Shown here one piece after another: positions 36,063 to 44,126 of a stretch of DNA of 64,000 nucleotides. The DNA comes from Halorhabdus salina (lineage in GTDB: Archaea; Halobacteriota; Halobacteria; Halobacteriales; Haloarculaceae). Position 1 is the stretch's first letter, and each line of letters opens with the position of its first letter. The notes under the pieces are model-generated. The model did no database searches. It worked only from the letters and a program-made list of their open reading frames with translations, and was not told where the DNA came from. Location of the stretch: NCBI RefSeq assembly GCF_013839425.1, contig NZ_JACDNP010000003.1:171862-235861 (forward strand), in the 5' to 3' direction. Both the position numbers and the translations under genes were made by a program.

Positions 36063-36887
36063 ATGCCCGGAGACAGTGAAGATCCCAACGACGACGAACA
36101 GTATCACCTCGCTGTGAGCTCCGAAGATGTCGCAGATACGGTTCTGCTACCGGGGAATCCGGAGCGCATCGAGAAGATCGTGCGGTTCTGGGACGACTAC
36201 GAGGAGAAAGGCCACCATCGCGAGTACCGAACCGTCACAGGAACGTACGACGACGCCCCGATTTCGGTGACTTCGACGGGAATCGGGTCGCCGGGGGCGG
36301 CGATTGCACTCGAAGAACTCGCACGCGTGGGGGCAGACACGTTTATCCGTGTGGGTTCGTGTGGCTCGATCCGCGAGGAGGTTTCGGTCGGCGATCTCGT
36401 CATCACGACGGGTGCCGTCAGACAGGAAGGGACCAGCAAGGAGTACGTCCGGGAGGACTACCCGGCAACTGCTGATCACGAAGTCGTCAGCGCGCTGATG
36501 GCCGCGGCCGAGCGCCTCGACTACAATTACCACCTCGGGACGACCATGAGCGCGGATAGCTTCTACACGGGACAGGGCCGCCCCGGGTTCGAGGGCTATG
36601 ACGCGCCCGTCACCGACGGGTTGGTCGAGGATCTCCAGGAGGCCAACGTCACCAATATCGAGATGGAGGCCAGTGCTATCTTGACGATCGCCAACGTCTA
36701 TGGCCTGCGGGCAGGCGCAGTCTGTGCCGTCTACGCGAACCGCGTGACCGGCGAGTTCCGCACCGAGAGCGACCAGCGTGCTTCGGAGGTCGCCTCGCTT
36801 GCGACGAAACTCCTCGCAAAGATGGATCGAGCCAAGGCCGAAGCTGGCGTCGAACACTGGCACCCTGGCCTCGAATTAACGGAATAA
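36063..36887 (+). CDS. uridine phosphorylase-type nucleoside phosphorylase (second copy)
   Basis: 274 residues, NP-I family. It shows LLPGNPERIEKIV, STGIGSPGAAIALEEL, IRVGSCGSIRE, TMSADSFYTGQGRPGF and NIEMEASAILTIA. The longer insert with FYTGQGRPGFEGYDA before the nucleoside loop distinguishes it from the copy at 27297, suggesting a different base preference. ATG 36063 is supported by the TATA box 31 bases upstream, although the frame is open to 35883. It precedes the mutase by 15 bases, so they likely share a transcript. Confidence 0.9.
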   Translation: MPGDSEDPNDDEQYHLAVSSEDVADTVLLPGNPERIEKIVRFWDDYEEKGHHREYRTVTGTYDDAPISVTSTGIGSPGAAIALEELARVGADTFIRVGSCGSIREEVSVGDLVITTGAVRQEGTSKEYVREDYPATADHEVVSALMAAAERLDYNYHLGTTMSADSFYTGQGRPGFEGYDAPVTDGLVEDLQEANVTNIEMEASAILTIANVYGLRAGAVCAVYANRVTGEFRTESDQRASEVASLATKLLAKMDRAKAEAGVEHWHPGLELTE

Positions 36888-36902
36888 CACCGAGGAATAG
36901 AC

Positions 36903-38264
36903 ATGACTATGGATCTCTTCGGGACGACGGGAATTAGAGGGCCAGTCGCGACGAAAGTAACTCCCGAACTCGCGCTGTCGGTTGGGCGTGCGGCCGGCGA
37001 GTACGGCGAGGAATTTGTGATTGCTCGGGACGGCCGAGAGACCGGTGTCGCTATCGCCGCCGCACTCGAGGCGGGCTTAGAGAGCGCAGGTGCAGACGTT
37101 GTGCGTGCTGGGATGCTCCCGACCCCAGCGCTTGGCTTTGCCTCCTACGGTCGCCACGGCGTGATGATCACCGCGAGCCACAATCCATCTCCAGACAACG
37201 GGATCAAGTTCTTCGTCGATGGGGTAGAGTACACGACGGCCGACGAGGAGCGCATCGAAGAAGGAGTCGCCAACGACGTCGATCCGGCGACCTGGAAAGA
37301 GTGGGGTCGACAGACCAGCGAGGAGCCACTCGACGGCTACCTCGATGCCGTCGTCGAGTACGCGAGCGAACACGGGGACCCCCTCGAAAATATGACGATC
37401 GCTGTCGACGCCGGCAACGGCGTTTCCGCACTAGGGACGCCGGAAGTGCTTCGGCGACTCGGTGCGACAGTCCACACGCTACACGCAAACGTCACTGGCC
37501 ACTTCCCCGGCCGGCCAAGCAAGCCGACGCCGGAGAACATCGAAGACCTGATCCAGTATGTCCGTGAGCGCGAGGCCGTCGACCTCGGGATCGCCCACGA
37601 CGGCGACGCCGACCGGATTGTCGTCGTCGATGCCGATGGTTCGATCGTTCACGAGGACACCATTCTGGCCGTGCTCTCGTCGTACTTTGTCGAGCAGAGC
37701 GACGTGACAGACCCGGTCGTCATGACGACGCCGAACGTCTCGGGCCGTGTCGACGAACAGGTCCGGGCGGCCGGCGGTCGTGTCGAACGCACCGCGCTCG
37801 GACTCCTTCACGAAGGAATCGCCGAGGTCGAAGCCAAGGGAGAAGAGACGGCTGTCGCCTTCGCGGGCGAGCCCTGGAAGTGTATCCACCCCGAATTGGG
37901 AATCTGGACGGACGGCATCGCGACCGCGGCCGTCCTGACTCGGCTGATCGCTGCGGAGGGACTGGATACCTTGCTCGAACCCGTCACCGAACGACCGCTG
38001 GAGAAGAACCCGGTCGACTGCCCTGAGGAAGCGAAAGCCGACGCCATGGAGCGCCTGGCAACCACCTTGCCCGAACAGTTCTCGGACGGCGATATCTCGC
38101 TCGAATATGGCGTTCGGATCGAACGCCCCGACGCGTCGTGGTTCCTCGTCCGGCCCAGCGGGACCGAACCGTACATCCGTGTCTACGCTGAGAGCGACGA
38201 CGCCAAGGCGCTGCTCGAAGATGTGCGGGACACTGTCAAAGAAGCCGTCGAAGCCGCTACCTGA
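36903..38264 (+). CDS. phosphohexomutase-family protein, probable phosphopentomutase
   Basis: 453 residues, four-domain alpha-D-phosphohexomutase family. It shows FGTTGIRG, the active-site phosphoserine loop TASHNPSPDNG (about residue 93), the metal loop DGDADRIV (about 240), the sugar loop GEPW (in place of the usual GEESGH), and the phosphate loop RPSGTEPYIR. Archaeal members can be phosphoglucosamine mutases or phosphopentomutases. The coupled nucleoside phosphorylase gene 15 bases upstream and the island favour interconverting ribose-1-P/deoxyribose-1-P and the 5-phosphates, feeding RpiA and DeoC. That choice is inference from context. Confidence 0.82.
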   Translation: MTMDLFGTTGIRGPVATKVTPELALSVGRAAGEYGEEFVIARDGRETGVAIAAALEAGLESAGADVVRAGMLPTPALGFASYGRHGVMITASHNPSPDNGIKFFVDGVEYTTADEERIEEGVANDVDPATWKEWGRQTSEEPLDGYLDAVVEYASEHGDPLENMTIAVDAGNGVSALGTPEVLRRLGATVHTLHANVTGHFPGRPSKPTPENIEDLIQYVREREAVDLGIAHDGDADRIVVVDADGSIVHEDTILAVLSSYFVEQSDVTDPVVMTTPNVSGRVDEQVRAAGGRVERTALGLLHEGIAEVEAKGEETAVAFAGEPWKCIHPELGIWTDGIATAAVLTRLIAAEGLDTLLEPVTERPLEKNPVDCPEEAKADAMERLATTLPEQFSDGDISLEYGVRIERPDASWFLVRPSGTEPYIRVYAESDDAKALLEDVRDTVKEAVEAAT

Positions 38265-38289
38265 GATCACGTCGCCACTTCTTCTGCCG

Positions 38290-38718
38290 TTACCTGATGA
38301 CTGTGACCGGGACGGGCGAGCGCCGGACGACCGTCTCGGCGACGCTTCCGAGCAGAATGCGAGAGACGCCAGAGCGGCCGTGACTCCCCATGACGATCTG
38401 GTCGATGTCGTTGTTTTCGACGTATTCGACGATGGCGTGGGTCGGTTTCCCGACCTCGATCGCTCGTTCGACCCTGATTCCGTGTTCGCTCGCGTCGGCT
38501 TCGATTTCGTCGAAGCGATCCGCAGCCTCGGCTTTCTGCCGTTCGTACCACTCCTCGGAGAACGTCGGAATCGACGCCTGGACGCTGTAGCCCGCATCGG
38601 CGGGGTTGATCACGTGCAGCAGCGTCAACTCGGCCTCCGGGAACTCCTCGATCGCGAATTCACAGGCCTTTCGGGCCTGATCACTGCCGTCGACCGGAAC
38701 CAGAATTCGCTTGCCCAT
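38290..38718 (-). CDS. universal stress protein (UspA family)
   Basis: 142 residues, classical Usp: RILVPVDGSDQARKA at the N-terminus, LTLLHVINP, and a complete nucleotide loop MGSHGRSGVSRILLGSVAE, so ATP binding is likely. ATG 38718 is chosen since the first strand begins directly after it; longer starts to 38814 add no family sequence. Confidence 0.9.
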   Translation of the reverse strand: MGKRILVPVDGSDQARKACEFAIEEFPEAELTLLHVINPADAGYSVQASIPTFSEEWYERQKAEAADRFDEIEADASEHGIRVERAIEVGKPTHAIVEYVENNDIDQIVMGSHGRSGVSRILLGSVAETVVRRSPVPVTVIR

Positions 38719-38786
38719 ACTAAATCGTTTCTCGGCATCCGGCATCAAGGTTCGGGACGCTAACGTGGCACACCCGCGTTCGGTCC

Positions 38787-40670
38787 TCACTCCTGGCCGT
38801 GTCTGGTAACACACTCGGGGAGGCCGATCAGTTCGACGGGTTCGGAGTTATCGGGTGAGTAGACGACCATCTGGCCCTGTTCCATGTAGGGCACTTTCGC
38901 TTCGAGGTGGCTGGGGATGTTCACCGCCGAAATGGCGTCCTCGTCGCCCAGATTCAGGACGACGGTGGTGTTGATCTGCTTGAAGACGGGATCGGCGATG
39001 TCCTGTGGGTCTTGGGTGATGAGAAAGAGCCCTAGCCGTTCCTTGCGGCCCTGCTTGGCGGCGTCGGTGAACTTTCCAATGACTTTGGTGGCCTGGACGC
39101 TGTCGGCGTCGGTCAGGAAATTGTGGGCCTCGTCCATCCCCACGACCAGGGGCGTCTCCTCGATGCGCTCGTAGGTCGGATCGTTCGAGAGTTTCTCGTC
39201 GACGAGCAGCGAGGCCAGTGCGAGCACGACCGTCTCGGTCGCCCGCGAGTCGTTGATGTGGTAGGTCGGGACGACCGTGAGCCCGCCCGGGCGGACGAAC
39301 TCGTGGACGAGCTCCGTGATGGGGCGGGCGTCCTGGTCGAAGATATTCCCGAACCCGCGTGCTCGCCGGCGGACGGCGTCGTAGGTCGCCTCGTGAACGC
39401 GCCCGGTTTCGTCGAGTTCCTCCTTCAGCGCGGGGTCGTCGAGGAACGAGGTGAACTGGTCGTAGGTCCCCTCCTGGCCATATTGGTCGCGGAACAGGGG
39501 TAGCAGGACGTTCACCAGAGCCCCGTACTGGTTGTCATTGAGTCCGCTGCCGGCGATCAGCCAGGGGTTGTCGTAAACCAGCGAGAACGGAATCGTGAAC
39601 TCGACTTGCTCGGCGCGGTGACCGTCCGCCGAGTAGGTCGCGCCGCCGACTTTCGGGACGAAGGCGACCGTGTCGTCGTGGCCGCCACAGGCGATCCCTT
39701 CGCGTTCACAGCGCCTTCGAAACTCCGCCGAGAGCTCGCCGTCGTCGTGCATCTGGGCATACTCGTCCTGGGGGTCGAACTGGACGACGGCGGGCTGGAT
39801 CGTCCGGTCACTCCCCGTTTCGACCGGATAGGACCGCTCCTCGCTGAGGAACTGCCGGAGGACGTTCTTCGCGAGGTGGGTCTTGCCCGACCCGGTCCCG
39901 CCGGCCACCAGTGTGTGCCGAAAGACCAGCGGATCGCCGGCGTCGTAGGCGTCCTTGAGTCGATAGTCGATCGTCGGTGGCTGGGCGGCCGTCTCGACCT
40001 TCTGGCCGCCGACCGAGAGATGCCCAAGGAAGACCCCCTCCTCCGGGATCTTGAGGCCGGTTTTGATCGCCGAGTGTTCCTCGGCGTGGCTGACGATCGT
40101 TTCGGGTTTGGGGACCCGATCGGTCATCCGCCGCTGCAGCTCGCCGCTACCGCTGTCTCGCGGCTTCGCCGCTCGACTGTCCGAGGCGCTTCGCGCCTCG
40201 CTATACAGAATCGCAACTGGTTCCAGTTCCGCGATGAACTTGAAATCCTGCTCATCGATACCACTGGAACGCATCGCCCGGCGGGCGTGGATCTCGGTCG
40301 CGTCATCGGCCCGGAACTCACGGGCGTATTCCAGGGCGGTGATCCGACAGAACAGTCGCTCCTCGGTCGCGCTGTCGGGATAGGGGGCGAGCAGATACGT
40401 GCCGATGCGGACGTCTGCACGGTTCCCGACGGTGACGTAGGCCCGCAGACGCGTGTCCTCGCCGTCCTCGCTGATGGTCAGGCCCTGGGCTGCCGAGAGG
40501 ACGCCGATGCCACGCTCCTCGCCGGCCGGCGATACTGAGACGGCTTCGAAGTCCTCGGTCTCCTGATCGACTTCGGTCTGTCCCGCGTCGGCCTGGCCGG
40601 CAGTGTGATCGGCCCGCTCGTCGTCCTCGCGGTCGCCATCGAATTCAGTGAAATCCCCGAGATCGGACAT
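38787..40670 (-). CDS. HerA/VirB4-like ATPase (DUF87 domain)
   Basis: 627 residues. Acidic residues 1-50 precede an N-terminal HAS-barrel-like region (about 65-150). A low-complexity patch with SEARSASDSRAAKPRDSGSG follows at about 157-176. The ATPase core has Walker A GGTGSGKTHLA (about 255-265), Walker B VGMDEAHNFL (about 508-517) and the LFLITQDPQDI sensor. HerA-type hexamers translocate along DNA, usually with NurA in end resection; no nurA is adjacent, so the partner is not seen. The low-complexity patch is encoded by two perfect palindromes and looks inserted. Confidence 0.82.
   Translation of the reverse strand: MSDLGDFTEFDGDREDDERADHTAGQADAGQTEVDQETEDFEAVSVSPAGEERGIGVLSAAQGLTISEDGEDTRLRAYVTVGNRADVRIGTYLLAPYPDSATEERLFCRITALEYAREFRADDATEIHARRAMRSSGIDEQDFKFIAELEPVAILYSEARSASDSRAAKPRDSGSGELQRRMTDRVPKPETIVSHAEEHSAIKTGLKIPEEGVFLGHLSVGGQKVETAAQPPTIDYRLKDAYDAGDPLVFRHTLVAGGTGSGKTHLAKNVLRQFLSEERSYPVETGSDRTIQPAVVQFDPQDEYAQMHDDGELSAEFRRRCEREGIACGGHDDTVAFVPKVGGATYSADGHRAEQVEFTIPFSLVYDNPWLIAGSGLNDNQYGALVNVLLPLFRDQYGQEGTYDQFTSFLDDPALKEELDETGRVHEATYDAVRRRARGFGNIFDQDARPITELVHEFVRPGGLTVVPTYHINDSRATETVVLALASLLVDEKLSNDPTYERIEETPLVVGMDEAHNFLTDADSVQATKVIGKFTDAAKQGRKERLGLFLITQDPQDIADPVFKQINTTVVLNLGDEDAISAVNIPSHLEAKVPYMEQGQMVVYSPDNSEPVELIGLPECVTRHGQE
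40160..40200. repeat. two palindromes inside the HerA-like gene
   Basis: gcggc-ttc-gccgc at 40160-40172 and cgaggcgc-ttc-gcgcctcg at 40182-40200, perfect stems of 5 and 8 bp with the same ttc loop. They are translated in the minus frame into Arg/Ala/Ser-rich sequence out of keeping with the acidic protein. Confidence 0.7.
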
Positions 40671-40780
40671 AGCCCAACACTATGGGCCGAGGCCCAAACC
40701 GGTTTCCCCACGCGCTGCCCGTCGAGACGTGTTCGTCCAAGTCAAAAACGTCCTTACGCTGGCCCGAGAAACCCCGTGTA

Positions 40781-41599
40781 ATGTCTGAGTGGCTCCGGGC
40801 CATGTCCTACAACGTCCGGTACGATACGGCCGAGGACGGCAAACACGCCTGGGAACACCGGCGTGATCGCGTGGCGAGCACGATTCGCTTTCACGCGCCC
40901 GACGTGATCGGCTTGCAGGAACCGCTTGACCACCAACTCGCGGACATCGCCGAGCGCGTGCCGGAACTGGAGTGGGTCGGCGTTGGCCGTTCAGATGGCG
41001 CGAATGGCGGTGAGTTCTCGCCGATCGGCTACCGGACCGACCGCCTCGCTTGCGAGGCGACAGAGACGTTCTGGCTCTCTGAGACGCCCGAGCAACCGGG
41101 GAGCGTCGGCTGGGACGCCAGCTATCCACGGATCGTCACCTGGGCGCGCCTTCGTGACCGGCGGACAGACACGCGATTCATTCAGGCGAACACGCACTTC
41201 TCACACGACAGCCCGAAGGCACGCCGAGAGAGTGCCTGGCTGTTGCTGGACCGTCTTCCCCAAATCGCCGACGGCAATCCGATCGTGTTGACGGGCGACT
41301 TCAATGTTGTCGCGGGCGACTCGGCCCACGAGATTCTGGCCGAAGGGACGGAATCCATCTCGCCGCTGTCGAACGCCATGGACCGGTCTTCAGAACCCCA
41401 CCACGGGCCAAAGACGTCCCGGACTGACTTCGAGACGCTGCTGCCGGATCGCAAGATCGACCATGTGTTCGTCAGCGACGGCATCGCGGTCGGTCAGCAT
41501 GGTGTTTGCACCGACTTCGACGACGGTGGGGCGTTTCCATCCGATCATCTCCCGGTACTGGTCGACGTCGATCCGTCCGGTTCTCATCGCGAGATGTGA
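40781..41599 (+). CDS. endonuclease/exonuclease/phosphatase family protein
   Basis: 272 residues. EEP-fold landmarks are AMSYNVRYD (first strand Asn), HAPDVIGLQEP with the metal-binding Glu, IQANTHFSHDS, VLTGDFNVVAG (catalytic Asp and Asn), IDHVFVSDG and the final PSDHLPVLVDVD with the catalytic His. Members cleave phosphodiesters of DNA, sugar phosphates or lipids; no signal peptide is present, so the enzyme is cytosolic. The substrate cannot be told. Confidence 0.85.
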   Translation: MSEWLRAMSYNVRYDTAEDGKHAWEHRRDRVASTIRFHAPDVIGLQEPLDHQLADIAERVPELEWVGVGRSDGANGGEFSPIGYRTDRLACEATETFWLSETPEQPGSVGWDASYPRIVTWARLRDRRTDTRFIQANTHFSHDSPKARRESAWLLLDRLPQIADGNPIVLTGDFNVVAGDSAHEILAEGTESISPLSNAMDRSSEPHHGPKTSRTDFETLLPDRKIDHVFVSDGIAVGQHGVCTDFDDGGAFPSDHLPVLVDVDPSGSHREM

Positions 41600-41635
41600 C
41601 CACCGACTTTTGTTGTTGGCGGACGTAGTAGCACT

Positions 41636-42013
41636 GTGTTACTCATTCGTGGCCGGGCGGGCGGGACCGCACTGACGGGGACGCTGTACGAGCCTGGCGA
41701 GACGCCACCGAGCTACGACGGGGCCCCTGATGCGGACGCGCCGTACGTCTGGGTCTGTGACGCCTTCTACGAGGTCGCGAGTGGCGGGACTGTCCAGCAG
41801 ATCGACAATCGTGCAGTCAACGTCGCTTTCGAGACGCCCGCCCAGCGGGGGTTCGAGGATCGTGATCGAGCGATCGAAGTCGCTGAAGCACACCTTCGAA
41901 CGCAGTTTGGCCGCGTAGGGGTCGCCGAGTCGGCCGTCGAGATTGCGCAGGAACCCGTCGAAGACGAGGGTGGTGCTATTGACGAGGGGCCGAACGTAGG
42001 GCCGGTTAACTAA
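41636..42013 (+). CDS. conserved small haloarchaeal protein, unknown function
   Basis: 125 residues from a GTG start 36 bases after the EEP gene. Composition is acidic and globular with YVWVCDAFYEVASGG and NVAFETPAQRGFEDRDRAIEVAEAHLRTQ. It looks like a real haloarchaeal protein by composition and start, but I do not recognise a family with certainty. Confidence 0.6.
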   Translation: MLLIRGRAGGTALTGTLYEPGETPPSYDGAPDADAPYVWVCDAFYEVASGGTVQQIDNRAVNVAFETPAQRGFEDRDRAIEVAEAHLRTQFGRVGVAESAVEIAQEPVEDEGGAIDEGPNVGPVN

Positions 42014-42376
42014 TCTGGGAACGCGACCGTGCACAGTGCAATCACCGCGCCTCGAAGAACGCTGTACACTGCTCGCGACCGAGAACCATCCGTTCGGCAG
42101 GTCGAATTGGGCGACCAGATCGCCCGTCTCGGCCAGCCCGTCTTGCTCGGTTGGCTCCTTTGATCGACGGGCCGTTGGCCGAGAGCGCGACGAGCGTCGC
42201 CTGGTCGATGCCGGATTTCGCGCCGGTCACGAGTGCAACCGACTACTGGCCTCGATTCTGGCCAGAGTCGGGGAGTGCCGGTCTCTCGATGTTGGTGTGC
42301 CGATCGAGCGTGCCGTATCCCAGCCCGGTTCAGCCAGGTAGCAAACCTTATTGTGCACGCTCGCCCGCCGGTGCAT
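42014..42376. other. 363-base gap holding an SDR gene relic
   Basis: No intact gene. It contains the minus-strand relic listed at 42042-42230. A promoter for the Lrp gene would lie just before 42377, where cttattgtgc (42348-42357) is a weak TATA candidate. The rest shows nothing I can interpret. Confidence 0.5.
42042..42230 (-). pseudogene. short-chain dehydrogenase N-terminal relic
   Basis: A 62-codon frame beginning VTGAKSGIDQATLVALSANG matches the Rossmann TGxxxGI(G) start of short-chain dehydrogenases, with the last glycine changed to Asp. After about 20 residues the similarity ends, and the frame closes far short of the usual 250 residues. An in-frame TAG sits three codons upstream of the VALVTG start. 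This looks like a decayed gene fragment; a chance match is the alternative. Confidence 0.45.
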
Positions 42377-42865
42377 ATGGACAGTCGCGACGAACTCCTG
42401 GAGCTGTTGAGAGAGAACGCCCGCTACTCGACGGCCGAACTCGCGCGGTTGGCCGACATGGAGGAAGCACACGTCGAGGAGGTGATCGCAGATCTCGAAG
42501 CCGCTGGGGCTCTGCGAGGCTACCAGGCCATCGTCGATTGGGACGAACTTGATCGCGAGCGCGTGCGAGCGATGGTCGAGCTCAACGTGACGCTGGATCG
42601 AGAGACCAGCTACGGCGACATCGCCGATCGGATCGCGAAGTTCCCGGAGGTGACGGCCCTGCGGCTCATGAGCGGTGACTACGATTTTCTCATGGAAGTC
42701 GAAGGCGACTCGATGAGTGAGGTGTCGTGGTTTATCAGCGAGAAAGTCGCGCCGATTCCCGAAATCACCCAGACTGTGACCCACTACGTGATGGACGCCT
42801 ACAAGGAGAACGGCATCGAGTTCGGCGATGGCGAGGAGGACGATCGGCTCTCGATCTCGCCATGA
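42377..42865 (+). CDS. Lrp/AsnC family transcription regulator
   Basis: 162 residues. An N-terminal winged helix (LLELLRENARYSTAELARLADM, about 6-27) and a C-terminal RAM/ligand-binding domain (VTALRLMSGDYDFLMEVEGDS) are visible. It begins at ATG 42377. It overlaps the aminotransferase gene by 4 bases (ATGA at 42862), so the two are co-translated. The regulator probably senses an amino acid handled by that enzyme; this is inference. Confidence 0.9.
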   Translation: MDSRDELLELLRENARYSTAELARLADMEEAHVEEVIADLEAAGALRGYQAIVDWDELDRERVRAMVELNVTLDRETSYGDIADRIAKFPEVTALRLMSGDYDFLMEVEGDSMSEVSWFISEKVAPIPEITQTVTHYVMDAYKENGIEFGDGEEDDRLSISP

Positions 42866-44007
42866 CTATCGAGCCGAGCGAGCGCGTCAAGCAAGTCCCG
42901 CCGTCGGGCATCCGCCGGTTTTTCGAACTCGCCGAGCAACAGGAAGATATCATCTCGCTTGGAGTCGGTGAGCCGGACTTTTCGGCCCCCTGGAGTGCCC
43001 GCGAAGCGGCCATCGCCTCGCTGGAAGCCGGCAAGACCTCGTATACGGCAAATCGTGGCAAACTCGAACTGCGCGAGCACATCGCTGCTGACGTCGAGCA
43101 GCGATACGATCTGGACTACGATCCCGAGGAAGAGGTACTCGTCACGACCGGTGTCAGTGAGGGCGTTGATCTCGCACTCCGGGCAATCGTTGATCCGGGC
43201 GATACCGTCGCAGTCGCCCAGCCAGCGTACGTCTCGTATGAGCCAGGTGTAATCTTCTCGGGCGGCGATCCGCTGGCGGTGGCGACCAGGCGCGAAGATG
43301 AGTTCAAGCTCACGCGTGCGGTGCTGGAAGCAAGCGGCGCTGCTGGGGCCGACGCGCTGGTGATGAACTACCCGAACAATCCGACGGGCGCGACGATGAC
43401 GGAAGCCGAACTGGGTGAGGTGGCGGCCTTTGCGCGCGAGAACGATCTCGTCGTGTTGAGTGACGAGGTGTATTCGGAGCTGAGTTACGAACACGAGCAC
43501 ACCTCGATCGCGACGCTACCCGATATGCGCGAGCGAACGATCGTCTTCAACGGCTTCTCGAAAGCCTACGCCATGACTGGCCTGCGACTGGGCTACGCGA
43601 TGGGGCCGCCAGAAGTGATCAAAGCGATGAACCGCATCCACCAGTACACGATGCTGTCGGCCCCGACGACGCCACAGTACGCTGCTATCGAAGCGCTGGA
43701 ACGCTGTGCGGACGATGTCGCGGAGATGTACAACCAGTACAACCGCCGGAGGCGGTTCGTCCTCTCGCGGTTCGAAGAAATGGGCGTCGACTGTTTCCCG
43801 GCCAGCGGCGCGTTTTACGCTTTCCCTGAATCGCCCTGGGACGACAGCGAGGCATTCGCTGAGGCACTACTCGAATCTGAGGGCGTCGCCGTCGTGCCCG
43901 GGACTGCCTTTGGCGACGGTGGCAGTGGTCACCTGCGAGTCTCCTATGCGACTGGCCTTAGCGATCTGAAAGAAGCGCTGGCGCGGTTCGAATCGTTTCT
44001 CTCGTAA
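42862..44007 (+). CDS. class I/II PLP aminotransferase
   Basis: 381 residues, fold type I. It shows ISLGVGEPDFSAPW, MNYPNNPTGATM with the Asn contacting the cofactor, VLSDEVYSELSY with the Asp, NGFSKAYAMTGLRLGY with the PLP Lys in SKAYAM, and LRVSYA with the Arg that binds the carboxylate. The family transfers amino groups from aspartate, alanine or aromatic amino acids; the exact substrate is not decided. The tandem Lrp regulator in the same operon argues for amino acid control. Confidence 0.92.
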   Translation: MTIEPSERVKQVPPSGIRRFFELAEQQEDIISLGVGEPDFSAPWSAREAAIASLEAGKTSYTANRGKLELREHIAADVEQRYDLDYDPEEEVLVTTGVSEGVDLALRAIVDPGDTVAVAQPAYVSYEPGVIFSGGDPLAVATRREDEFKLTRAVLEASGAAGADALVMNYPNNPTGATMTEAELGEVAAFARENDLVVLSDEVYSELSYEHEHTSIATLPDMRERTIVFNGFSKAYAMTGLRLGYAMGPPEVIKAMNRIHQYTMLSAPTTPQYAAIEALERCADDVAEMYNQYNRRRRFVLSRFEEMGVDCFPASGAFYAFPESPWDDSEAFAEALLESEGVAVVPGTAFGDGGSGHLRVSYATGLSDLKEALARFESFLS

Positions 44008-44126
44008 TCTCGGCCCAGAACGGAGAAGTGCCCTTGGGCCGACATCGGCGGAATGACGATTGTAGCCACAAACGTTGTGATCGTCTGACGTAACCTTTTT
44101 TCGCTTGAGTGAATGATGCTACAACA

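Noticed and set aside
35880..36107. Minus-strand frame of 75 codons with hydrophobic stretches
   Set aside because: It covers the A/T-rich promoter and the first codons of the phosphorylase gene in antisense. The hydrophobic look results from A/T-rich DNA, and it has no start context.
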